From Atopostipes sp. (GTDB lineage: Bacteria > Bacillota > Bacilli > Lactobacillales > Carnobacteriaceae_A): 40,327 nucleotides of DNA. The DNA lies in NCBI GenBank assembly GCA_029257245.1, contig JARICH010000103.1, positions 1 through 40,327 on the forward strand, read 5' to 3'. Numbering within the stretch: the stretch's first letter is position 1; each line of letters starts with the position of its first letter. The translations under genes were made by a program, and so were the position numbers. Positions 31,193 to 40,327 of the stretch are shown one piece after another. A model generated the notes under the pieces. That model did not search any database. It was not told the origin of the DNA and was given only the letters and a program-made list of their open reading frames with translations.

Positions 31193-33448
31193 GTGAATCA
31201 GCCTCAAGATATTTTAGCAGGATTAAATACAAGACAAAAAGAAGCGGTCGTAACAACCGAGGGCCCTCTTTTAATTATGGCCGGTGCTGGCTCAGGAAAA
31301 ACACGAGTCTTAACCCACCGAATTGCCTACCTAATCCATGAAAAGCAAGTGAATCCCTGGAACATATTAGCTATTACCTTTACCAATAAAGCAGCCAGTG
31401 AAATGAAAACTCGTGTCAGTGACTTAGTTACCGAAGGAGGCACAGATGTTTGGGTTTCAACCTTTCACTCGATGTGTGTCCGAATTTTAAGACGAGAGAT
31501 CGATCAAATTGGCTATAGTCGCAGTTTTACTATTGCGGCTGGTAGCGAACAAAAAACTTTAATGAAAAGAGTCTTAAAAACTTTAAATTTAGATCCAAAG
31601 AAATTTTCAGTCAATGCGATGTTGGGTGAGATTTCCAATGCTAAGAACCAACTAATTAATGATCGGGACTACATGCGCAATGCGGTCACTTATTGGCAGA
31701 AGACTGTCGCAAAATGTTATGTTGAATATCAATCGGAGTTAAGAAAAGCAGAAACCCTCGACTTTGATGACTTAATCATGTTGACCGTGCGTCTCTTCGA
31801 AGAAAATGATGAATTACTCGCCTATTATCAGCGGAAATTCCAGTACATTCATGTGGATGAGTACCAGGATACCAACCATGCTCAATATCGTTTAGTTGAG
31901 CTGCTAGGCCAGCGTTTTAAAAATGTCTGTGTCGTAGGAGATGCTGATCAGAGTATTTATGGTTGGCGTGGAGCAGATATGTCCAACATTTTAGACTTCG
32001 AGAAAGACTATCCCGAAGCAAAAAGTATTTTCCTCGAACAAAACTACCGTTCGACGAAAAATATTTTACAAGCAGCCAACACCGTGATTGAAAACAATCC
32101 GAATCGAAAAGAAAAGAAACTCTGGACCGATAATCAGCCAGGGGATAAAATCACGGTTTATTTTGCGGGCGATGAGTATGCAGAAACGGAATATGTTGCG
32201 GAACAAATTCGCAGCTTAATGACGACTGATTCGACCTTAAATTATGATGACTTTGCGATTTTATATCGAACTAACGCTATGTCCCGAGTGATGGAGGAAA
32301 CTTTACGTAAGCGAAGAATTCCTTTCCAAATTATTGGGGGGACCGGTTACTATGAGCGAAAAGAAATTCTTGACTTAATGGCTTATCTTACCTTAATTGT
32401 AAATCCAGCGGATGATTTGAGTTTCCGCCGAGTGGTTAACGAACCGAAGCGTGGGATTGGAGCAGCCACGATTGATAAGTTAACTGATATTGCTTTGATG
32501 AATGATGTCTCTCTTTATGAAGCAGCTTTACAGGCGCAAAATACGAATCTATCGGCTCGAGCCGCAAACAATTTAGAAAGCTTTGCCCATATGATTCAAG
32601 ACTTTCGGAAAATGACTGAATTTGTAACGATTACCGATTTGGTCGAAAGTATTCTAGATAAGACTGGCTATCTGGATGTACTTAAAAAAGATAATACTTT
32701 AGAATCCGATGCTCGGATTGAAAACTTGGAAGAGTTTTATTCCTTAACTGAAAACTTTGACCGTGTAGCAGATGAGGACGAAAATAGCTTATTAGAATTC
32801 TTAACTGATTTAGCTTTAATTGCCCCAACCGATGATATTGAAGAAGAGTCAACAGAGGTTACCTTGATGACTCTGCACTCAGCGAAAGGGTTGGAATACC
32901 CTTATGTCTTTATTATTGGAGTCGAAGATACGATCTTCCCATTGATTCGTCAAGATAGTGACGAGGAAGATTTAGAAGAAGAACGACGCCTCGCTTATGT
33001 GGGAATTACTCGTGCGGAGAGAAAACTTTTCTTAACGAATGCTTCTTCACGTATGCTCTATGGACGCCGTTTATACAACCGGACATCGCCTTTTATACGC
33101 GAGTTAGATGATGAAGTAGTCGAAATCGAACGCCCAACGGATGCAGCTAGCTATAAAACAGGGAATTATAATAATCCCTTTAAAAAGCGAGCAATCTCAG
33201 GTACTCCGGTGCCGGGTGCTGCTTCTAAATCTACACGACGCAAAAAACACCATCCAGTCGGTGTTGGAGCCGAAAAAGAAGATTGGACAGTGGGGGATAA
33301 AGTGAAACACGGAAAATGGGGAATAGGAACGATTATTCAAATCAAAGGCGAGGATAAAGATATGCAGTTAGATATTGCCTTCCCATCTGAAGGAATTAAA
33401 CCGTTATTGGCCTCCTTTGCGCCGATCACAAAAATTGAAAAAGAATAA
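31193..33448 (+). CDS. pcrA: ATP-dependent DNA helicase PcrA (UvrD family)
   Basis: PcrA is a 3'-5' superfamily 1 helicase for repair, removal of RecA and transcription-replication conflicts. The 751-residue protein has the Q-motif GLNTRQKEAV, Walker A AGAGSGKT (about 30-37), motif Ia ITFTNKAA, the variant DEAD-box VDEYQDTN (about 220), QNYRSTKNI, and motif V TLHSAKGLEYPYVFIIGVE. Motif VI is YVGITRAERKLFL. The C-terminal region has a basic linker and a Tudor-like fold (GDKVKHGKWGIGTI) that in PcrA binds RNA polymerase. I choose GTG 31193: AAAGGA (31177-31182) lies ten bases before it, while TTG 31184 is too close. It is followed by ligA after a 22-base gap, the usual pairing. Confidence 0.97.
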   Translation: MNQPQDILAGLNTRQKEAVVTTEGPLLIMAGAGSGKTRVLTHRIAYLIHEKQVNPWNILAITFTNKAASEMKTRVSDLVTEGGTDVWVSTFHSMCVRILRREIDQIGYSRSFTIAAGSEQKTLMKRVLKTLNLDPKKFSVNAMLGEISNAKNQLINDRDYMRNAVTYWQKTVAKCYVEYQSELRKAETLDFDDLIMLTVRLFEENDELLAYYQRKFQYIHVDEYQDTNHAQYRLVELLGQRFKNVCVVGDADQSIYGWRGADMSNILDFEKDYPEAKSIFLEQNYRSTKNILQAANTVIENNPNRKEKKLWTDNQPGDKITVYFAGDEYAETEYVAEQIRSLMTTDSTLNYDDFAILYRTNAMSRVMEETLRKRRIPFQIIGGTGYYERKEILDLMAYLTLIVNPADDLSFRRVVNEPKRGIGAATIDKLTDIALMNDVSLYEAALQAQNTNLSARAANNLESFAHMIQDFRKMTEFVTITDLVESILDKTGYLDVLKKDNTLESDARIENLEEFYSLTENFDRVADEDENSLLEFLTDLALIAPTDDIEEESTEVTLMTLHSAKGLEYPYVFIIGVEDTIFPLIRQDSDEEDLEEERRLAYVGITRAERKLFLTNASSRMLYGRRLYNRTSPFIRELDDEVVEIERPTDAASYKTGNYNNPFKKRAISGTPVPGAASKSTRRKKHHPVGVGAEKEDWTVGDKVKHGKWGIGTIIQIKGEDKDMQLDIAFPSEGIKPLLASFAPITKIEKE

Positions 33449-33455
33449 ACAATGA

Positions 33456-35492
<2,037 letters not shown>

Positions 35493-35509
35493 AAAGCGAG
35501 GATGGTCAA

Positions 35510-36640
35510 ATGAAAAGAAAAAAATTACTAATATTTGCTAGTCTATCGTTATTTTTTTTAGGCGCTTGTCGACCAGAAGTGACGGAGACAGGAAGTCCCG
35601 AAGAAGCTAGCGAAGAAGTCGAAGAAGATGAGTCAGCTGCAGTGAGCCGCAATCAGCTAGGAGATAGTTACTACCGTCCCGCTTTAGACGAAGAAGGGCA
35701 CTATCTAACGAGTCAAAACCGAGGCATCACCCTGAATCTTAATTCAGGTATTAACTTAAACTTATTTGAAAAAGATTTAATTCGTCTCTCACAAGAACAA
35801 TATCCGACCTCAGAATATTATATTCAGGAAGGACAATATTTACCAGAAAACATGGTTCGTTCTTGGATTGGGCGGAAAAGTGAAGAGAATCCAGAAGGTT
35901 TAAACCCAGCTGAAGAAGGTGAGGGAGACGATCGAGTTCCTCGTTATCTAAATTCGATTTTAGAATTGGATTTCTTTAAGGAAAGTGAAGACGGCCTCGA
36001 TTTATCCGGCATTAGTATTGGTTTAGCTTTGAACACGGTTGACTACTATACAGCTGTCCAATTTGGACCAACCCTGGAGCAAGAAGTTAGCGAAGGGAAG
36101 ATGTTAGAAGAAGGAAAAAATATCGCGAATGAAATCGTTCGTCGAATTCGTGAAATCGAAGGCCTAGAAGAAATACCTGTGATGATTAGCCTTTACAAAC
36201 AAGCTCCAAAGGATGATTTAGCAGGAGGCGTTCATATCGCACGAGGAAATAGTAATTCCGGTTCGACGGTGATTGACAGCTGGGAAGACATCAATGAAGA
36301 CCGTAAAATTTATCCCTTAGCGGGCCAATCTTCTGCAGAAGGAAATGCTTTTGCGAACTTCCAATCCGAAGTCGAAGCTTTTTTTCCAAATATTAGTGGA
36401 ATCACGGGGCGAGCACATTATATTAACGAACGCTTGGACTCCTTAACCATCAATATTATGACTCAGTTTTACGGCGAAACAGAGATGATTTCCTACACCC
36501 AATATCTCAAGCAAAGTGCAGCGACTTATTTACCTGCAGATTTAGCTATTGAAATTGTAGTGGAATCGTCTGCTGGAGTCGAAGCTTTTCTAGAAAAAGG
36601 CCCCGCTGATGCGGAGTTTTATTCTCATGTATTTGATTAA
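35510..36640 (+). CDS. CamS family lipoprotein (sex pheromone precursor family)
   Basis: The 376-residue precursor belongs to the CamS family; in Enterococcus faecalis the signal peptide of CamS is the source of pheromone cAM373. Here the signal peptide ends LSLFFLGAC, with lipidated Cys20, and an acidic Glu/Ser-rich spacer follows. The CamS domain (about 55-375) shows YYRPALDEEGHYLTSQNRGITLNLNSG, LNTVDYYTAVQFGPTLEQ and a long C-terminal region ending FLEKGPADAEFYSHVF. The cellular role of the mature lipoprotein is poorly known. It follows ligA by 17 bases, the order common in Lactobacillales and staphylococci. A promoter for gatC overlaps its stop codon. Confidence 0.92.
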   Translation: MKRKKLLIFASLSLFFLGACRPEVTETGSPEEASEEVEEDESAAVSRNQLGDSYYRPALDEEGHYLTSQNRGITLNLNSGINLNLFEKDLIRLSQEQYPTSEYYIQEGQYLPENMVRSWIGRKSEENPEGLNPAEEGEGDDRVPRYLNSILELDFFKESEDGLDLSGISIGLALNTVDYYTAVQFGPTLEQEVSEGKMLEEGKNIANEIVRRIREIEGLEEIPVMISLYKQAPKDDLAGGVHIARGNSNSGSTVIDSWEDINEDRKIYPLAGQSSAEGNAFANFQSEVEAFFPNISGITGRAHYINERLDSLTINIMTQFYGETEMISYTQYLKQSAATYLPADLAIEIVVESSAGVEAFLEKGPADAEFYSHVFD

Positions 36641-36661
36641 CCATCAATAAATCGATAAAAT
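36633..36661 (+). promoter_or_regulatory. Promoter of the gatCAB operon
   Basis: TTGATT (36633-36638), a 17-base spacer and TAAAAT (36656-36661). The -35 overlaps the end of the preceding gene; gatC starts 38 bases after the -10. Confidence 0.65.
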
Positions 36662-36698
36662 AGCAAGAGTATTATGTTAGAAAAGGACAGGTGAGAAG

Positions 36699-37007
36699 AT
36701 GAAAGTTGATAAAAAATTAGTCAGTGAAATTAGTTCAGCCATGAAATTGGATTTTTCAGCGAATGAAATGGACCAATTAGTTGGCGAACTGAATCAAACC
36801 CTTGATATGTTGAGTGCCCTGGATGAAGTGGATACCGAAGGAATTGAAGCGACTTATTATGGTGGATTAGGTGAAGCTGTATTTAGAAAAGATGAGCCGA
36901 TTGAAAGTCCAGAACAAGTCGAAGCGATATTAGAACAAGTTCGCGCGAGCAAAGATCATATGATTGAAGTGCCAGCGATGATAGATGATGGAGAGGCAGG
37001 AGCATAA
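36699..37007 (+). CDS. gatC: Asp-tRNA(Asn)/Glu-tRNA(Gln) amidotransferase subunit C
   Basis: GatC is the small stabilising subunit that wraps around the GatA-GatB interface of the amidotransferase which corrects mischarged Glu-tRNA(Gln) or Asp-tRNA(Asn). At 102 residues it has the usual length. The pattern LDFSANEMDQLVGELNQTLDMLSALDEVDTEGIEATYY and the C-terminal VEAILEQ/VPAMIDDGE segments are those of the family. ATG follows AGGTGA. The stop overlaps gatA by one base (TAATG), fitting synthesis of equal amounts. Confidence 0.95.
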   Translation: MKVDKKLVSEISSAMKLDFSANEMDQLVGELNQTLDMLSALDEVDTEGIEATYYGGLGEAVFRKDEPIESPEQVEAILEQVRASKDHMIEVPAMIDDGEAGA

Positions 37008-38476
37008 TGACTTTACATACCAAATCAATTGAAGAATTACATGAATTATTAGTTAATGAAGAGTTAACCGTGCAAGAACTCGTGCAAGCGAGCTACGATT
37101 ATATCGATTCAGTCGAAGAGGAAATCGGCGCATTCATCAGTATGGATCGAGAAGCGGCTTTAAGTCGTGCAAAAGAAATCGATGAGCGAGGGATTGACGC
37201 AGATAACCCGCTCGATGGGATTCCAGTCGCGATTAAAGATAATATTGTAACTAAAAATGGAAGCACAACGGCTGCATCAAAAATGCTCGAAAACTTTGAG
37301 TCGGTTTACGATGCAACTGTAGTCGAAAAGTTAAAAGCAAAAGGAATGGTCATTCTCGGAAAAGTAAACTTAGATGAGTTTGCGATGGGAGGCACCACAG
37401 AAACATCGGCCTTACAAGCAACCAAAAATCCGTGGGATCGTCAACGCGTACCGGGTGGATCATCAGGTGGTTCAGCGGCTGCAGTTGCTTCGGGTATGGT
37501 GCCTGTTTCTTTAGGAACCGATACAGGCGGATCCATCCGTCAACCGGCATCTTACACCAATTTAGTCGGCTTAAAACCAACTTACGGTGCAGTCAGTCGT
37601 TATGGTTTAATTGCTTTTGCTTCGAGTCTTGACCAAATCGGTCCAATGACTCGTACAGTAAAAGACAATGCATTGATGCTAAATGCGCTCTCTGGTTTGG
37701 ATAAAAAAGATGGAACATCTGTTGATTTAGAGATCGACTTCACGGAAAAAATTGGCCAAGACATTAAGGGTATGAAAATTGCTTTAGCCAAAGAAATGTT
37801 TGATCCAGTAATTGTTGATCAAGAAGTCTTAGACTTAGTCGAAAAAGCAGTCAAAGAACTTGAAAACAAAGGCGCAGAGATTATTGAAGTCAGTCTGCCA
37901 CATTTAAAATATGGGGTACCGGCTTACTATGCGATCGCAACCGCCGAAGCGTCTAGTAATTTACAACGTTTTGATGGTATTCGCTATGGTTATCATGCCG
38001 AAAATCCAGAAAACTTAGAGGACCTTTACTTACGAACGCGTAGCGAAGGATTTGGTTTAGAAGTGAAGAAAAGAATCGTACTTGGTGGCCTTTCTTTAAA
38101 TGCGAATTATTATGACCAGTTATTTGGACAAGCGGCCAAAGTACGGACCATCATCCGAAATGAATTTGAAGCAGCTTTAGAGCAAGCGGATGTCTTAGTC
38201 GGACCAAGTGCCACGTCAGTCGCTCCAAAATTAAATGCGAAACAAGAAGATCCAGTGGCTGCTTACCAGACGGATATCTTAACAGTGCCAGTTAACTTAG
38301 CTGGTTTACCAGCTTTAAGTCTGCCTATTGGTTTTGCGAAAGATTTACCAGTCGGAATGCAGTTTATCGGCAAGCATTTTGATGAGGCAACTTTATATCA
38401 AATCGCTGCAGCTTTTGAACGGGACCACGGTCAGCAACATTTATTTCCAGCACTTGAAGGAGGAGCCGAAGAATGA
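37007..38476 (+). CDS. gatA: Asp-tRNA(Asn)/Glu-tRNA(Gln) amidotransferase subunit A
   Basis: GatA is the amidase subunit that frees ammonia from glutamine for the amidation done in GatB. The 489-residue protein has the Ser-cisSer-Lys triad of amidase signature enzymes: Lys77 in PVAIKDNI, then the Gly/Ser-rich stretch [15 protein letters not shown] and [13 protein letters not shown] (about 147-180). [13 protein letters not shown] and ADVLVGPSA are further conserved blocks. AGGAG sits a few bases before the ATG. It overlaps gatB by four bases. Confidence 0.97.
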   Translation: MTLHTKSIEELHELLVNEELTVQELVQASYDYIDSVEEEIGAFISMDREAALSRAKEIDERGIDADNPLDGIPVAIKDNIVTKNGSTTAASKMLENFESVYDATVVEKLKAKGMVILGKVNLDEFAMGGTTETSALQATKNPWDRQRVPGGSSGGSAAAVASGMVPVSLGTDTGGSIRQPASYTNLVGLKPTYGAVSRYGLIAFASSLDQIGPMTRTVKDNALMLNALSGLDKKDGTSVDLEIDFTEKIGQDIKGMKIALAKEMFDPVIVDQEVLDLVEKAVKELENKGAEIIEVSLPHLKYGVPAYYAIATAEASSNLQRFDGIRYGYHAENPENLEDLYLRTRSEGFGLEVKKRIVLGGLSLNANYYDQLFGQAAKVRTIIRNEFEAALEQADVLVGPSATSVAPKLNAKQEDPVAAYQTDILTVPVNLAGLPALSLPIGFAKDLPVGMQFIGKHFDEATLYQIAAAFERDHGQQHLFPALEGGAEE

Positions 38477-39906
38477 ATTTTGAAACAGTCATTGGTTTAG
38501 AATTACACGTAGAATTGAAAACAGATTCGAAAATGTTCTCACCTTCTCCATCTGGATTTGGTGACGAGCCGAACGCTAACACAAATGCAATTGATTGGGC
38601 CTACCCAGGAGTCTTACCAATTCCGAATCAAAAAGGGGTCGAATTAGCGGTCCAAGCTGCATTAGCTTTAAATTGTGAAATTAATCAGGAAACAAAATTT
38701 GACCGTAAAAACTATGTCTACCCAGATAATCCGAAAGCTTATCAGATTACTCAGGATAAAGAACCTATCGGAAAAAATGGTTACATTGATATTGAAGTCG
38801 ATGGTGAAACGAAGAGAATCCGGATTGAACGCGTACATTTAGAAGAAGATGCCGGGAAAAATATTCACGGAGAAGACGGGCATTCCTATGTCGACTTAAA
38901 CCGCCAAGGTTCACCACTTTTAGAAATTGTTTCGGAAGCAGATATTCGTTCTCCAGAGGAAGCTTATGCTTATTTAGAAACGATCCGTCAGATGATTCAG
39001 TTTACAGGCGTTTCCGATGTCAAAATGGAAGAAGGATCCATGCGTGCGGATGCGAACATTTCACTCCGTCCATTCGGTCAAGAAGAATTCGGTGTCAAAA
39101 CAGAATTAAAGAACTTGAACTCCTTTAACAATGTACGTCGTGGTCTGATTTATGAACAAGGTCGTCAAGAAAGACTCTTGTTATCAGGTGGGAAACCGCT
39201 TCAAGAAACACGTCGTTACGATGATGTAAGTCGTCAATCCGTCTTAATGCGTGTCAAAGAAGGACAGGACGATTACCGTTACTTCCCAGAACCGGATATT
39301 TTACCCTTTACGATTTCAGATGAAATGATTGCTGAATTTAAAGCAGTGATACCAGAAATGCCAAAAGCTCGACAAAAACGATATGTTGAAGAATTTGGTA
39401 TTCCAGCTTATGACGCGGAAGTATTAACCGCCACCGTTGAAATGTCTAACTTCTTTGATGAGACTGTTGCCTTAGGCGCAGATCCAAAACAAGCATCCAA
39501 CTGGTTAATGGGAGATGTGTCTGCACATTTAAACAAAGAACAAGTGGAGCTGCATGATACAACATTAACTCCAAAGGCTTTAGGAGAAATGATTTTATTA
39601 ATTGATGATGCTACGATTTCATCGAAGATTGCGAAACGAGTCTTCAATGAGCTGATGAAAGAAGAAGTGGAAGATGTTCGTGCCTTAGTTGAAGAAAAAG
39701 GTTGGGCACAATTAAGTGATCCAGCACAACTCTTACCAATTATTAATGATATTTTAGATAATAATGAACAATCAGTGGCTGATTTTAAAGATGGGCGCGA
39801 CCGTGCTAAAGGTTTCTTAATTGGACAAATCATGAAAGAAACACGCGGACAAGCAAACCCAGCTGTGGTTAATAAATTATTAAATGAAGAATTAAACAAA
39901 CGCTAA
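38473..39906 (+). CDS. gatB: Asp-tRNA(Asn)/Glu-tRNA(Gln) amidotransferase subunit B
   Basis: GatB binds the mischarged tRNA, phosphorylates the carboxyl side chain and amidates it with ammonia from GatA. The 477-residue protein shows the family start [13 protein letters not shown], the kinase-pocket block [20 protein letters not shown], and HLEEDAGK near residue 120. It also has the signature [28 protein letters not shown], the helical domain, and the C-terminal YqeY-like tRNA-binding domain (from about 330). ATGA overlap with gatA. A DgkB-type gene follows after 23 bases. Confidence 0.97.
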   Translation: MNFETVIGLELHVELKTDSKMFSPSPSGFGDEPNANTNAIDWAYPGVLPIPNQKGVELAVQAALALNCEINQETKFDRKNYVYPDNPKAYQITQDKEPIGKNGYIDIEVDGETKRIRIERVHLEEDAGKNIHGEDGHSYVDLNRQGSPLLEIVSEADIRSPEEAYAYLETIRQMIQFTGVSDVKMEEGSMRADANISLRPFGQEEFGVKTELKNLNSFNNVRRGLIYEQGRQERLLLSGGKPLQETRRYDDVSRQSVLMRVKEGQDDYRYFPEPDILPFTISDEMIAEFKAVIPEMPKARQKRYVEEFGIPAYDAEVLTATVEMSNFFDETVALGADPKQASNWLMGDVSAHLNKEQVELHDTTLTPKALGEMILLIDDATISSKIAKRVFNELMKEEVEDVRALVEEKGWAQLSDPAQLLPIINDILDNNEQSVADFKDGRDRAKGFLIGQIMKETRGQANPAVVNKLLNEELNKR

Positions 39907-39929
39907 AAAGCAGAAAGAGAAGATGCCCA

Positions 39930-40327
39930 GTGAAACGAGCGCGCGTGATTTATAATCCGAGTGCAGGACGTGAAGTTGTCAAGCGAGACTTGCCTGATAT
40001 TTTGAATGTATATGAAGAAGCTGGTTATGAAACGAGCGCTTTTCAGACCACACCGGAAGCTTTATCTGCTCAAAAAGAAGCGGCCCGTTGTTGTGATGAG
40101 GGCTATGATTTAATTGTTGCAGCTGGAGGAGATGGGACGATCCATGAGGTCATTAATGGAATGGCTGGAAAAGATTACCGCCCACGTCTCGCCATTTTAC
40201 CAGCTGGAACAACTAATGACTATGCGCGGGTATTAAATATCCCGCGTGATGATTTGGTGAAAGCAGCTAAGCTGATTGAAAAAGAAGAGTCCATCTTTAT
40301 GGATATCGGAAAAGTTATCAGCAAAGA
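39930..40327 (+). CDS. DgkB-type diacylglycerol kinase, 3' end missing
   Basis: The first 132 codons of a soluble diacylglycerol kinase, which recycles the diacylglycerol left by lipoteichoic acid synthesis into phosphatidic acid; this links it to ltaS in the same window. The frame opens with GTG 39930 and reads MKRARVIYNPSAGRE. It continues with LIVAAGGDGTIHEVINGMAG (about 61-80), the GGDGT nucleotide-binding motif, and ILPAGTTNDYARVLNIPRDD (about 90-109), which holds the conserved Asn-Asp. The gene runs off the window without a stop. The ribosome site is weak (AGAGAAG). The order gatB-dgkB is common in Firmicutes and makes DgkB more likely than sphingosine-kinase-like paralogues such as BmrU. 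Confidence 0.92.
   Translation, partial: MKRARVIYNPSAGREVVKRDLPDILNVYEEAGYETSAFQTTPEALSAQKEAARCCDEGYDLIVAAGGDGTIHEVINGMAGKDYRPRLAILPAGTTNDYARVLNIPRDDLVKAAKLIEKEESIFMDIGKVISK

Noticed and set aside
39408-39899. 163-codon open frame on the minus strand inside gatB
   Set aside because: It lies entirely antisense to a clear gatB and has no ribosome site or recognisable protein pattern. Its Ser-rich composition is that of a shadow frame.

Overview
The window is about 40.3 kb of low-GC (roughly 38%) Gram-positive chromosome, gene dense and with no gap longer than about 240 bases. Strong AGGAGG-type ribosome sites, a TTGACA/TATAAT-style promoter set, LtaS, a CamS-type lipoprotein, a GlgC/GlgD pair and the order pcrA-ligA-camS-gatCAB-dgkB point to Lactobacillales. 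No sporulation gene lies beside murA or mbl. A member of Carnobacteriaceae or a close relative is my best guess; the genus cannot be fixed from this window.

Layout. (1) 1-5050: a glycogen synthesis operon, glgB (5' end cut off by the window)-glgC-glgD-glgA, closed by a two-way terminator, with no glycogen phosphorylase gene attached. (2) 5071-9488: single-gene units: uppP (minus), a small unknown membrane protein, a glucose-type PTS IIA protein, a beta-propeller lactonase (minus) and an AI-2E family permease. (3) 9566-13941: a TetR regulator with a two-subunit ABC exporter of the EfrCD/LmrCD type. (4) 13978-20187: the housekeeping series tdk-prfA-prmC-tsaC-upp-DUF1146-murA. glyA and the F-ATPase operon, which often sit on either side of upp in relatives, are absent here. 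A DnaA-box cluster lies between prmC and tsaC. (5) 20239-22036: mbl, an EpuA-like small membrane protein and a short ssb gene whose ribosome site can be sequestered in a long hairpin. (6) 22083-26668: a two-component system followed by lipoteichoic acid synthase with its own structured leader. (7) 26680-31143: a Gfo/Idh/MocA oxidoreductase (minus), then an apparent operon of a M15 carboxypeptidase lipoprotein, a GH73 glucosaminidase, a degenerate PurK-like ATP-grasp protein and a GntR regulator. (8) 31193-40327: pcrA-ligA-camS, then gatC-gatA-gatB and the start of a DgkB-type lipid kinase.

Functionally the window is core genome: storage polysaccharide, undecaprenyl phosphate recycling, peptidoglycan and lipoteichoic acid synthesis and remodelling (uppP, murA, mbl, ltaS, M15 and GH73 enzymes), translation (prfA, prmC, tsaC, gatCAB), nucleotide salvage (tdk, upp) and DNA maintenance (pcrA, ligA, ssb). 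I saw no mobile element, tRNA, rRNA, CRISPR array or prophage gene. I found no convincing wholly new system. The best leads are the DnaA-box cluster, the ssb leader hairpin, the PurK-like protein that has lost its ATP-loop residues inside a cell-wall operon, and the ltaS leader.
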